Assembly (NCBI GenBank): GCA_039045975.1
Contig: JBCCJA010000053.1
Location: 1 to 27,979, forward strand
Length of the DNA: 27,979 nt
Origin: JBCCJA01 sp039045975
GTDB taxonomy: Bacteria; Planctomycetota; Planctomycetia; Planctomycetales; Planctomycetaceae
Reading direction: 5' to 3'
The notes below the pieces were generated by a model. That model was not told where the DNA came from. It saw only the letters and a program-made list of their open reading frames with translations, and did not search any database. A program made the position numbers and the translations under genes. Below are positions 21,538 to 27,979 of the stretch, piece after piece; positions within the stretch are counted from its first letter, which is position 1, and each line of letters opens with the position of its first letter.

Positions 21538-23735
21538 CAGACCGGCCTCCTGAATCGGTGGTCGTGGCGACGTGTCCTTGCCGACCCCGAGCCCGACGGC
21601 GCCGGCATCACGGCCCCGATCACCGACGCGGTGCGGGCCCTGCCGAACAGGTCGAACGCCGCACGCGGGGCCGGCACGGGGACAGTCAGGAGCGGCGAGT
21701 CTGCATCGGGGGTGTAGTCGCCGTCACCCGACCCGTCGCCGCCCTCGGTTCCCCCGTTATCGACAAACCCGAACAAAGAATCCGTGCCCGTCACCGGGGC
21801 ATTGAGGTATCGAGTTCCGAGTCCGGCGAATTCAGGCGTGAACGTCGCACCCGCGGATCGCTCGTAAAGGTTGCCGCGGATGCCGCAACCGTGCAGCGGG
21901 CCCCAGTTCCCGATGCGGGCGCCGTTCGGCGTACCGAACAGGTCGGCTTTGATGTTGTGGTTCGACAGTGCGTTGCCGCGGACCGAGCAATGCGTGTGCA
22001 GCGACACGTCCGACCCGGCGTCGTTGTAAAACCAGTTGCACCGCTCGCCGACGAACGCGTTATTCCAGATGATGATGTGGCGGGTGTCGTGAGCGGTCCC
22101 GTCTCGCGAAATACCGATCATTTCGCCGCCGCCGCCCGGCCCCGACCACTCGAATATGTTGCCGGTCACCGCGATGTTCGTCGCGTCGCCCGTGTCGGCG
22201 ATCTGGAGCGAAGGCGTCGCCGACCCGTCGTCGCCGACAGAGTTGTTGGCGTAGATCCGGTTCGTGTCAGACCGGCCGACGTAACGCGGATTCTTCAAGC
22301 CGACCGAGTCGACGTCGCACGCGACAAACCGATCCGGGCGTGACGTCCCCAAGTTCTCGGCGGTGATGCCGTCGATGACGTACGGGTTGCGGTTGTTGGC
22401 ATCATTATCGAAAGCGGCATTGCCGCCCCAGGTCGACTCTTCGATGTAGCAGCCCGAAGACCGGTAGCCGACACCAACTGCCGCGGTCGTAGTGATATTT
22501 CGTACGCACCACTTGTAACGCGAGAACGCGACCGCACTACCCCCTTGGATGTAGCCGTTCGTTCCGTTCTGCGTGAGTCCGACGCCTTTAAACCAGACCC
22601 GCCGGTTCCGCAGGAATGTCCGGCCGTTGTATTCGACGATCGCCGTCGAGGCGTCTTCACCGGGAGCCGGCTCCACGACCCGCCACTCGGCAAGGTCTTT
22701 CGTGCCGAATGCGGACGGCAGCCGGTGCGTGCCGGCCTCCAAGCGGACAACGTTGGCGTTGCCCGGGTCGTCCATCGCCGCTTTGAGTGTTGCAAACGGG
22801 GCGGCGGCCGCCGTGGCCGCAGTGCCCGACACCACGCCCGTGCCGTCGTCCCCGCTCACCGGGTCGACATACGCAAACACGTCGAGCAAGTTATCTTTGT
22901 CGACGATCAGCGAGGCCGTGTTTTGACCGGCGACCTCGTCGTCGGCGGCCGTGTTTCCTGAGGTCGACAGCACCGCCGCGGAAGCCCCGATCGCGGGGAA
23001 GACTTCGTAGTCGACGTCGACCGTTTCACCCTGGGCGAACCCGGCCACCGGGATCGTGGCCTGATAAGCCGAGTACCACTTGCCCGATCCGGCGATCGCG
23101 TCACGTCTTAAAGCGGTGCGGACCGAGACCGTCGCTGTCTCGACATGCCCCGATGTCACCCCTGTTGCCGTGAACTTAACCGCCGCCACGCCGTGCATGT
23201 GGTACGCGTCGACCGCAACCGCAAAGTCGGCCTTCACGCGCTCGCCCGACCGCACTCCCGCCACACCGTCCCACTGAGTAACTGAGGCCGGGGGCGCCAG
23301 TGTCGATGCGTTCGTGCCTGACAGGCCCGAAGTCGCCGCAGAATCGCCCGCGGACGCGCCAGAGTTCGTCGCCCATGCCGCCGGAGCCGTCAGCGTGACG
23401 GACGTCGCCGAGTCATCGACCCAGTCCGAAAGCGACACGCGCACCACGAGGTCCGCACCCGAATCGGTCTCGTCGAGCGATGCCTCGTTCGGATACGGCC
23501 GCCGCACCGCCTTCGTCAGATAAACCCGTCGGCTGACGGTCGTCACCGCCCCGGCCGGCGTGTAGCCCTCGTCCGTAAAGTCGAGGTAAGGCGTCGCCGC
23601 CGTCGGCTCGCTATCGGCGTCCAACGCGAAGTCATAGGCGATGTCGCCCTGGTCGCCGGCCCACCCTTCGACGGTGAGGTCGACGTCCCATCCGGTTTCG
23701 CGGACAGCCACGGCGGTGATGTCGCCCGTCGCCAT
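21537..23735 (-). CDS. Right-handed beta-helix protein, tailspike-like
   Basis: 732 aa. Residues ~1-290 are beta-rich, immunoglobulin or fibronectin-like in appearance (WDVDLTVEGWAGDQGDIAY; strands up to SLIVDKDNLLDVFAY). At ~292 begins YVDPVSGDDGTG...PFATLKAAM, the usual entry to a pectate-lyase-like helix. Asn-rich coils follow (IAVTGNIFEWSG, IIIWNNAFVG, CSVRGNALSNHNIK) up to ~670, and the usual end AFDLFGRAR...VIGA. Such proteins bind or cut surface polysaccharides; no catalytic residues could be assigned. No signal peptide. The position before the terminase, far from the tail block, is unusual for a spike. It may be a head spike or an envelope-active protein. Confidence 0.75.
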   Translation of the reverse strand: MATGDITAVAVRETGWDVDLTVEGWAGDQGDIAYDFALDADSEPTAATPYLDFTDEGYTPAGAVTTVSRRVYLTKAVRRPYPNEASLDETDSGADLVVRVSLSDWVDDSATSVTLTAPAAWATNSGASAGDSAATSGLSGTNASTLAPPASVTQWDGVAGVRSGERVKADFAVAVDAYHMHGVAAVKFTATGVTSGHVETATVSVRTALRRDAIAGSGKWYSAYQATIPVAGFAQGETVDVDYEVFPAIGASAAVLSTSGNTAADDEVAGQNTASLIVDKDNLLDVFAYVDPVSGDDGTGVVSGTAATAAAAPFATLKAAMDDPGNANVVRLEAGTHRLPSAFGTKDLAEWRVVEPAPGEDASTAIVEYNGRTFLRNRRVWFKGVGLTQNGTNGYIQGGSAVAFSRYKWCVRNITTTAAVGVGYRSSGCYIEESTWGGNAAFDNDANNRNPYVIDGITAENLGTSRPDRFVACDVDSVGLKNPRYVGRSDTNRIYANNSVGDDGSATPSLQIADTGDATNIAVTGNIFEWSGPGGGGEMIGISRDGTAHDTRHIIIWNNAFVGERCNWFYNDAGSDVSLHTHCSVRGNALSNHNIKADLFGTPNGARIGNWGPLHGCGIRGNLYERSAGATFTPEFAGLGTRYLNAPVTGTDSLFGFVDNGGTEGGDGSGDGDYTPDADSPLLTVPVPAPRAAFDLFGRARTASVIGAVMPAPSGSGSARTRRHDHRFRRPV

Positions 23736-24050
23736 TTAAGAATTCTCGCGGCCGACCAGGAGTTGCAACTGCCTTTCGTGTGACTCCTGGAGCCGCGCGA
23801 TCTCCGCCTCATGACGCTCGGCCAGGTCTGTCAGATAACGCTGCATCGAGTCGTCGCGCTCCTTTTCGCGCTTCGGCTGCACAACGCACGATTGCCAGAA
23901 CGCGAACACGGCGAACGGACCGGCGTTAACACAAGCCTCAAGCGCCGCCGCGGCAAACCCAGCGTCGCCTTCGGGGACTTGTGCCAATAAGGGCAACGCG
24001 GCAATCGCGAGCGCCGAGGCCGTGACACCGCCCGCTTCTGTGAAAGCCAT
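23736..24050 (-). CDS. Small membrane protein with C-terminal coiled coil (holin/spanin candidate)
   Basis: 104 aa. Hydrophobic stretches at ~10-24 (ASALAIAALPLLAQV) and ~31-56 (FAAAALEACVNAGPFAVFAFWQSCV) suggest one or two membrane spans. A charged, helical tail (RYLTDLAERHEAEIARLQESHERQLQLLV) follows and is likely coiled coil. This is the layout of small phage holin-like or BhlA-like proteins. ATG 24050 lies 1 nt from the upstream stop, and its stop directly abuts the beta-helix start. No conserved holin signature is visible. Confidence 0.5.
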   Translation of the reverse strand: MAFTEAGGVTASALAIAALPLLAQVPEGDAGFAAAALEACVNAGPFAVFAFWQSCVVQPKREKERDDSMQRYLTDLAERHEAEIARLQESHERQLQLLVGRENS

Positions 24051-24051
24051 G

Positions 24052-24444
24052 TTATGCCGCCCTCGATCTTAATCGGGCCCGATACGTGTCGGCGTCAGCC
24101 GTGGTCGCCCACTCCCAGATCCACCGAAACACGATCGGCGCGAGGAACTGAAAGATTAGGAACCAGGAAATAAACCCGACCGTCGACCGCAAACGCTTCT
24201 CGGCCTGGGCGGCGAACTTTTCCTCCGACGTCACCGCCGGCGAGAACGCGAGCACCTTGTCGCACGCCTGCCGCGCGAGCTTGACGCGGCGGGCCAGTCG
24301 GCGTCGCTTGCGCGGATTTGCGTAGGCCGATTCGTACCTTGGCTGCCCTTTAACGTTGAGCGACGGTTCGCCGACAAGGTGCATCACGATCGCAGCGTCG
24401 AGCGTCGAGCCTTCGACACCGCGGTATTTCAGTTTTGCGGGCAT
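24052..24444 (-). CDS. Membrane protein, single C-terminal span
   Basis: 130 aa. The first ~85 residues are polar and basic (ANPRKRRRLARRVKLARQACDK). One strong hydrophobic span follows (VGFISWFLIFQFLAPIVFRWIWEW, about 89-112), rich in Trp and Phe, and then a short polar end. Cytoplasmic N-terminus with C-terminal anchor is likely from the positive-inside rule. The starting ATG shares one base with the preceding stop. Candidate lysis or membrane accessory protein; family unknown. Confidence 0.5.
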   Translation of the reverse strand: MPAKLKYRGVEGSTLDAAIVMHLVGEPSLNVKGQPRYESAYANPRKRRRLARRVKLARQACDKVLAFSPAVTSEEKFAAQAEKRLRSTVGFISWFLIFQFLAPIVFRWIWEWATTADADTYRARLRSRAA

Positions 24445-24746
24445 CAGACGTCGATCCTCTTTTCGTAGCCGATGAGCCCGGCGATGCCGGAGAGAAACGG
24501 CTTAAAGACGACTTGATGGCCGGTGTACTCAATCCTTGCGCCGGTCATATGGGCATTTATGTCAAAGATCCGCCCGTTGCGATGGATCACGATCGGCTCG
24601 TGAAAATCGACCACCCAGTAGTTCGTGTCTTTCGGATTCTCAAAGTCGAACCGCATATTTTCCGGGAACGTCACTTCATATCCGCCGCCGAGACTGAGCT
24701 TGTTGTCGCCGTCGAACAAGTCCGGCAAAAGCTCCGGGAGATTCAT
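24444..24746 (-). CDS. Hypothetical beta-rich protein
   Basis: 100 aa, no Cys and no membrane span. Strands are suggested by GGGYEVTFPENMRFDFE, YWVVDFHEPIVIHRNGRIFDI and HQVVFKPFLSGIAGLIGYE. It overlaps its neighbours on both sides by 1-4 nt, so it belongs to the same transcript as the thioredoxin-like gene before it. No function can be assigned. Confidence 0.5.
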   Translation of the reverse strand: MNLPELLPDLFDGDNKLSLGGGYEVTFPENMRFDFENPKDTNYWVVDFHEPIVIHRNGRIFDINAHMTGARIEYTGHQVVFKPFLSGIAGLIGYEKRIDV

Positions 24747-25306
24747 CGCCGCCTCCCGAACAGACGGCCGAGAAACGACGGCCGGCGACTGACGTAGCGC
24801 GTCGAGGACGTGGCCGCCCGCGTGTAAGTGATGGGATCCGCAGCCGAAATTGCGTCATCCCCGAACCGCACAAGCCGGCCCGGAGGCGACACGCTGTCGT
24901 CGACAACGAACGTGACCGCGTCGCCGTATCGAGCCTCATACCGGGCCCGCTGAGCGACGCACGGGCCGCACCAGCTCGGGTAGGTGTATTGATATCGGAC
25001 GCCCGATGTCGGGGCGGCCGGCCTCTTGCCGGCACTGACCGATGACGACTCGTTCGCCGGCGCCCCTGTCTCCGGACATTCACACGACCGGATCGCGTCG
25101 AGCTGGCGTCGCAGCTCCGCGTTCTCCTCGCGCAGCGGCCCGACCGCTTCGTCCACGGCCTTTGTGACCGCCTTCTCGACGATGTCGGCGATCGTGCCCT
25201 CCGGCACGGCCGAGACCGCCGCCGACTCGGCGACCGGCGTTTGAATAGCCGACGTCGCGACCAGCAAGAGGCCGCCGAGCAGTAACGCTGCGGGGATGTT
25301 GTTCAT
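24743..25306 (-). CDS. Membrane-tethered or secreted thioredoxin-like protein
   Basis: 187 aa. Residues 1-~20 form a hydrophobic leader (PAALLLGGLLLVATSA), a signal peptide or anchor. A helical, probably coiled-coil linker (ADIVEKAVTKAVDEAVGPLREENAELRRQL, ~40-69) and SCEC follow. Then a thioredoxin-type active site YPSWCGPC (110-116) opens a short domain that lacks the later part of a full thioredoxin fold; the C-terminus is basic (RRPSFLGRLFGRRR). The Cys pair would act in disulfide exchange outside the cytoplasm. It sits directly behind the papain-like peptidase (ATGA overlap), so the two are likely made together. It could serve the host envelope, the protease or virion Cys proteins. Confidence 0.7.
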   Translation of the reverse strand: MNNIPAALLLGGLLLVATSAIQTPVAESAAVSAVPEGTIADIVEKAVTKAVDEAVGPLREENAELRRQLDAIRSCECPETGAPANESSSVSAGKRPAAPTSGVRYQYTYPSWCGPCVAQRARYEARYGDAVTFVVDDSVSPPGRLVRFGDDAISAADPITYTRAATSSTRYVSRRPSFLGRLFGRRR

Positions 25307-26238
25307 GCCGCGACTCCTGGCATCGGGTTAGCGGCCTCGGGGTCATCGACCGTGCCGGTGACCGCGTAAGGGCGATGCACGTCCATCGTGTATCGCAGGT
25401 GATCTTTAAACGTGATCTCGCACAGCCCGCGATCGCCATAGCCACGTGACCGCCGACCGAACTCGTCGTGGCCGTCGCCGCCGTAATTCGGGTCGGCCGC
25501 TAACAAGTGGTGTGATGTCATTTTGACCAAGCGAAACAGCCCGGTCTTCGCGTCATACCGGACATAGCCTGGCGCCAACGCCTCGCAGTGATTCCCGCGG
25601 CCCCGCCCGCTCGGCGCGAGCAGCCAGTTGTCGGACTCGTCAAATTTTCGCCACTGGCCTGTCACCTGGATCGCGATCACCGGCGCGTAGCCGGCGAGCA
25701 CCGCCGTGACGATCTCCATTTCGGTCGTCAGGCGGAGCGGTTCGACGAGCCGGAAGCGGCCGCGGGCCTTTTCGGCGGCGTCAGGTATTTGGGACTTCCG
25801 CAACGCCCGCAGGTTCGGCATCAGGGCGTGCGGGGCGATGCCGCGGTCCCGGCCGAATGCCATGTTTTCGTGCAAATGCGAGCCGCTATCCCGCCCGCCG
25901 TTGACATGTGGATAAACCGACGCGCCCGACAACCTGACGTCTTCATGATCGTGATCGCGACGCACCGCCCGCGCCGCGATCGCGAGACCCCACGACGCAC
26001 ATGAGCCGACGCCGTTCTGATAGTCGGGCAGGCCGACGAGTGACTCCCAAACCGCCTTGTGGTCGATCAACTCCGACCGTTCGATCGCCTGTTCCGGCGT
26101 CAGCACCGGCATCACCGACGACAGCAACGGGCCCTTCTTGTCGCCAGGCCGTGGCGGCAGCAGGCCGGTACCGAGTGCCTCGGGCAGGTCGTCGTCTTCG
26201 TAGCGGTCAAATCCGTCGCGGTTGACGATCTTGATCAC
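25303..26238 (-). CDS. Papain-like cysteine peptidase (C1 family)
   Basis: 311 aa from GTG 26238. The oxyanion Gln and catalytic Cys are in DYQNGVGSCASW (Gln74, Cys80). The catalytic His is in GRGNHCEAL (His217). The Asn is probably Asn251 in ADPNYGG, and GYGDRGLCEITF fits the end of the fold. The domain fills most of the protein after a ~60-residue leader that may be a short propeptide. There is no signal peptide, so release would need a holin or lysis. Phage proteins of this type are rare; proteolysis of host envelope or virion proteins is possible. It is linked by 4-nt overlaps to a membrane gene on one side and to the WCGPC protein on the other. Confidence 0.82.
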   Translation of the reverse strand: MIKIVNRDGFDRYEDDDLPEALGTGLLPPRPGDKKGPLLSSVMPVLTPEQAIERSELIDHKAVWESLVGLPDYQNGVGSCASWGLAIAARAVRRDHDHEDVRLSGASVYPHVNGGRDSGSHLHENMAFGRDRGIAPHALMPNLRALRKSQIPDAAEKARGRFRLVEPLRLTTEMEIVTAVLAGYAPVIAIQVTGQWRKFDESDNWLLAPSGRGRGNHCEALAPGYVRYDAKTGLFRLVKMTSHHLLAADPNYGGDGHDEFGRRSRGYGDRGLCEITFKDHLRYTMDVHRPYAVTGTVDDPEAANPMPGVAA

Positions 26239-26672
26239 CGAAGCGCCTCCTCAAAGAGGGCTTCGACTTCGGCCGCGTCTCGCGGCATCGCGCCGGCGTA
26301 GAGGGCCCGGCCGGTCGCGTCCTCTATCACCAACGCGGGGGGCGGAACGTCAGCTAGTGCGAGCCACGCACCGCCTTCGGGCGTGTCGGGGTCGTAGGGA
26401 CGCAATGTGACGTCGTCCCGATTGCGGGCCTCGATCCAGAACCCGGAATTGATGATCCCCAGCAGCCACGGCGGCGTGTCGGAGACCTCGCGGACGAGGA
26501 TGACTTCGTACGGCGGCTCGCCGCGGACGACCGACTCGTCCCGCTGCTGATCGCTGCCGCCGTCGGCACGTTCCGGCACGAGCCACGGCGAGCCGACAAC
26601 GGCGACCAGAAGCCCCAGAAAAATAATGACCGCCGGGTGAGCCTGCGGTTTTCCAGCGTCACTGGACGGCAT
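26235..26672 (-). CDS. Membrane-anchored protein, possible cysteine-free thioredoxin fold
   Basis: 145 aa. One N-terminal span (AVIIFLGLLVAVVGSPWLV, about 14-32), then a soluble part. The second half (PPALVIEDATGRALYAGAMPRDAAEVEALFEEAL) matches the end of a thioredoxin fold: the cis-Pro strand, a D-x-x-G turn and the last helix. No Cys is present, so no redox activity is expected; a scaffold or chaperone role beside the active WCGPC protein is possible. ATG 26672 overlaps the upstream gene by 14 nt. The fold assignment is by eye only. Confidence 0.5.
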   Translation of the reverse strand: MPSSDAGKPQAHPAVIIFLGLLVAVVGSPWLVPERADGGSDQQRDESVVRGEPPYEVILVREVSDTPPWLLGIINSGFWIEARNRDDVTLRPYDPDTPEGGAWLALADVPPPALVIEDATGRALYAGAMPRDAAEVEALFEEALR

Positions 26673-27000
26673 CGACGGGCCCCCGCTTATCGAGACCGTC
26701 TCGACGCTGGATGATCGCCAGCAAATCCTCGACGCCTTTAAGGTCGCCCCGCCGAAAGCATTCGAGAACGATCGCCTCGGTATGCGGGCAGGGACGCGAA
26801 CCGTTCGGGCTACGGCCGAACTGGCTCCGCAGCGTCATCGCGGCCCAAGCCAGCCCCGCCCCGATCGCCGCCCCGGGCAACGCGAACACGGCGGTCGTCA
26901 TCGGCCGGCCGGCGAACGTGATGTCGAGGCCGCTGAACTGGGCAACGACGGCCCCCAGAAGCAGGCCGGCGGACGCGGCGTACGCGAGGACGTTCGTCAC
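26659..27000 (-). CDS. Small two-span membrane protein (holin candidate)
   Basis: 113 aa from GTG 27000, which overlaps the preceding stop (GTGA). Two hydrophobic segments: VLAYAASAGLLLGAVVAQF (~4-22) and TAVFALPGAAIGAGLAWAAMTL (~36-57). A polar tail follows with two Cys and basic residues (SPNGSRPCPHTEAIVLECFRRG). Size and topology suit a class II holin. No family signature. Confidence 0.5.
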   Translation of the reverse strand: MTNVLAYAASAGLLLGAVVAQFSGLDITFAGRPMTTAVFALPGAAIGAGLAWAAMTLRSQFGRSPNGSRPCPHTEAIVLECFRRGDLKGVEDLLAIIQRRDGLDKRGPVDAVQ

Positions 27001-27293
27001 GCCTCACCGCCTTCGTCGCCGACCGAGCCGTTGAACTCGCCGTCGTCTTGGTAGTCGAGACTTAGGCGGGCCAGCAGGGCTACGGCGAGGCCGCCGAGAT
27101 ACGCGACGAGGTCGCCTACGAACGTGTCGGCGAACGCCGGAATGACGGCGTCCTCGACGAGCTGGATCACGGCCGCGAGCACGATGACGACGCCGCTGAT
27201 CCGCAGCGCGGTCCAATCGGTCTCGTCGAGCGATGACCCTCCGCTCGTGCCCGACCCGAACAACAGTCGCAGGATCCACACGAATTGAGACAC
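26997..27293 (-). CDS. Small two-span membrane protein (holin candidate)
   Basis: 98 aa from GTG 27293, chosen because GGAGG lies 7 nt upstream; the longer reading from 27314 has no such site. Spans: ISGVVIVLAAVIQLVEDAVI (~32-51) and FVGDLVAYLGGLAVALLARLSL (~58-79), with an acidic tail. The 147-bp gap before it (27294-27440) shows only this Shine-Dalgarno and GC-rich, poorly structured sequence; no promoter or small gene is convincing there. It is the first gene of the membrane/lysis group and probably a holin. Confidence 0.55.
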   Translation of the reverse strand: MSQFVWILRLLFGSGTSGGSSLDETDWTALRISGVVIVLAAVIQLVEDAVIPAFADTFVGDLVAYLGGLAVALLARLSLDYQDDGEFNGSVGDEGGEA

Positions 27294-27300
27294 GTCGACA

Positions 27301-27305
27301 CCTCC
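27301..27305 (-). promoter_or_regulatory. Shine-Dalgarno fixing the GTG start at 27293
   Basis: GGAGG with a 7-nt spacer to GTG 27293. It selects this start over the in-frame GTG at 27314, which lies upstream of the site. Confidence 0.6.
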
Positions 27306-27440
27306 GGGCGGCACACCGCCGGCGGCTCGGGCTCGACCTGTCGGGAGCCGGGGAGCCGAAAAAGGTGTCGCGTCCGCCGAACGACGGGCTCTCGACGCCC
27401 GTGAGGGCGGAGGGTGACCGCGACGACGCGATGATACCGA

Positions 27441-27626
27441 TTACGGCTCGGGCATCAAGCGGTGTTTGTCTGTGCGACGCGGTGAGCGGACCTCGACGTC
27501 CTCGGGCCCACGGACCACTTGCCGGTCCTTTACCGGGTCGTACGTCACGACCGCACCTTTCACGACGACTTGCTTGCCCCGCACGTTGATGGGCCGCCGC
27601 CGCCCGCGATGCCGCTTCCGCTTCAT
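27441..27626 (-). CDS. Small basic protein
   Basis: 61 aa with a very basic start (MKRKRHRGRRR), then strands (GKQVVVKGAVVTYDP) and a charged end. AGGGAGAG precedes ATG 27626. It lies 31 nt after the 55-aa zinc-ribbon gene. It may be a small nucleic-acid binder; the family is not recognised. Confidence 0.5.
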   Translation of the reverse strand: MKRKRHRGRRRPINVRGKQVVVKGAVVTYDPVKDRQVVRGPEDVEVRSPRRTDKHRLMPEP

Positions 27627-27657
27627 CGTCTCTCCCTGACCGGTGAATCGTTCCTAC

Positions 27658-27825
27658 TCACGGCGTGGTTTCCGGCAGCACAAGCTCGACATTTTTGTAC
27701 CGGCCACGGCCAGTCTGAAAATGAACCCCGCAGCCCGCGCAGCGGCGACCGTTTCGCATCGCGTCGGTCAGCCGCACGGGTAGACCGCAGAACTTGCACC
27801 GATATGACCCGTCCGCCTTCGACAT
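27658..27825 (-). CDS. 55-aa zinc-ribbon protein
   Basis: The frame from ATG 27825 gives 55 aa with four Cys as C10-x2-C13-x15-C29-x2-C32 (YRCKFCG...RRCAGCG), the layout of a small zinc ribbon. The remainder is basic and beta-like (RGRYKNVELVLPE). It lies 13 nt after the partial gene and 31 nt before the basic protein, so it fits the operon. Such small ribbons can bind DNA, RNA or protein. No Shine-Dalgarno is obvious. Confidence 0.6.
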   Translation of the reverse strand: MSKADGSYRCKFCGLPVRLTDAMRNGRRCAGCGVHFQTGRGRYKNVELVLPETTP

Positions 27826-27838
27826 TACGGGGCGATTG

Positions 27839-27979
27839 CTACTCTCGGCGTGGTTTACAATTTTCGTGATCGCGTAGCCGCAAATTGCAAATCGGGACCG
27901 TCCAGAGCATTCCGCGCCAGTTTTCCCCCGTTACTTTAACTGTGGCGGTTTCTGTCCCGACTTCTCGAATCTCCCCGAC
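27839..27979 (-). CDS. Hypothetical protein, C-terminal part (cut by window edge)
   Basis: An open frame runs from the window edge to a TAG at 27839-27841, giving 46 codons (ending WTVPICNLRLRDHENCKPRRE). Strand-like VTGENWRGMLWTVPICNLRL suggests a small beta-barrel. The 13-nt gap to the next gene and the same strand support it as a real gene. The family is unknown. Confidence 0.45.
   Translation of the reverse strand, partial: VGEIREVGTETATVKVTGENWRGMLWTVPICNLRLRDHENCKPRRE

Overview
The window is about 26 kb or more of an integrated tailed phage, in what looks like the chromosome of a high-GC bacterium, most likely a planctomycete. That assignment is an inference. It rests on the style of the truncated recombinase at the left edge, the Ser/Gly-rich virion protein and the high GC of all the coding DNA; no ribosomal RNA or host housekeeping gene is present to settle it.

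Left edge (1-2183): the C-terminal end of one tyrosine recombinase runs in from outside on the plus strand. It meets, tail to tail, a complete phage-type tyrosine integrase on the minus strand. The last ~45 codons of the truncated recombinase no longer look like a recombinase, so the phage/host junction probably lies near 400-510. Upstream of the integrase is a region of phased repeats and palindromes. It is followed by an initiator-type tRNA-Met(CAT) gene with its own promoter and a 10-bp inverted repeat behind it.

Main block (2185-27979): every gene is on the minus strand, tightly packed, mostly with 1-14 nt stop/start overlaps, and read from right to left. In order of transcription: small early/accessory genes including a 55-aa zinc-ribbon protein (27979-27441); an envelope/lysis-like cassette with several small membrane proteins, a papain-like cysteine peptidase, a membrane-tethered thioredoxin-like protein with WCGPC, and a cysteine-free possible thioredoxin fold (27293-23736); a right-handed beta-helix protein (23735-21537); small and large terminase, a portal protein fused to a Mu F-type head morphogenesis domain, a SAP-like acidic protein, and a head protease with a nested scaffold start (21537-15410); a 74-aa zinc-ribbon protein resembling the Ogr/Delta late activators, followed by a striking 10-bp phased half-site array and a candidate promoter (15402-15053); decoration proteins and a lambda gpE-type major capsid protein; head-tail joining proteins, tail tube, virion morphogenesis protein, tape measure, tail hub and Ser/Gly-rich fibre (14710-5608). 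Last comes a sugar cassette: a DUF115-like/GT4 double-domain glycosyltransferase, a KdsB-like CMP-sugar synthetase and a SIS-domain KdsD-like isomerase, then one unrecognised gene (5607-2185).

The layout describes a siphovirus-like temperate phage whose head genes are mosaic: Mu-like portal, F and gp36 proteins with a lambda-like capsid protein. Three things stand out: the possible self-contained late-gene switch at 15053-15402; a lysis region with a cysteine protease and a thiol-oxidoreductase-like protein but no recognisable peptidoglycan hydrolase; and a Kdo-type sugar activation and transfer cassette directly behind a serine-rich tail protein.
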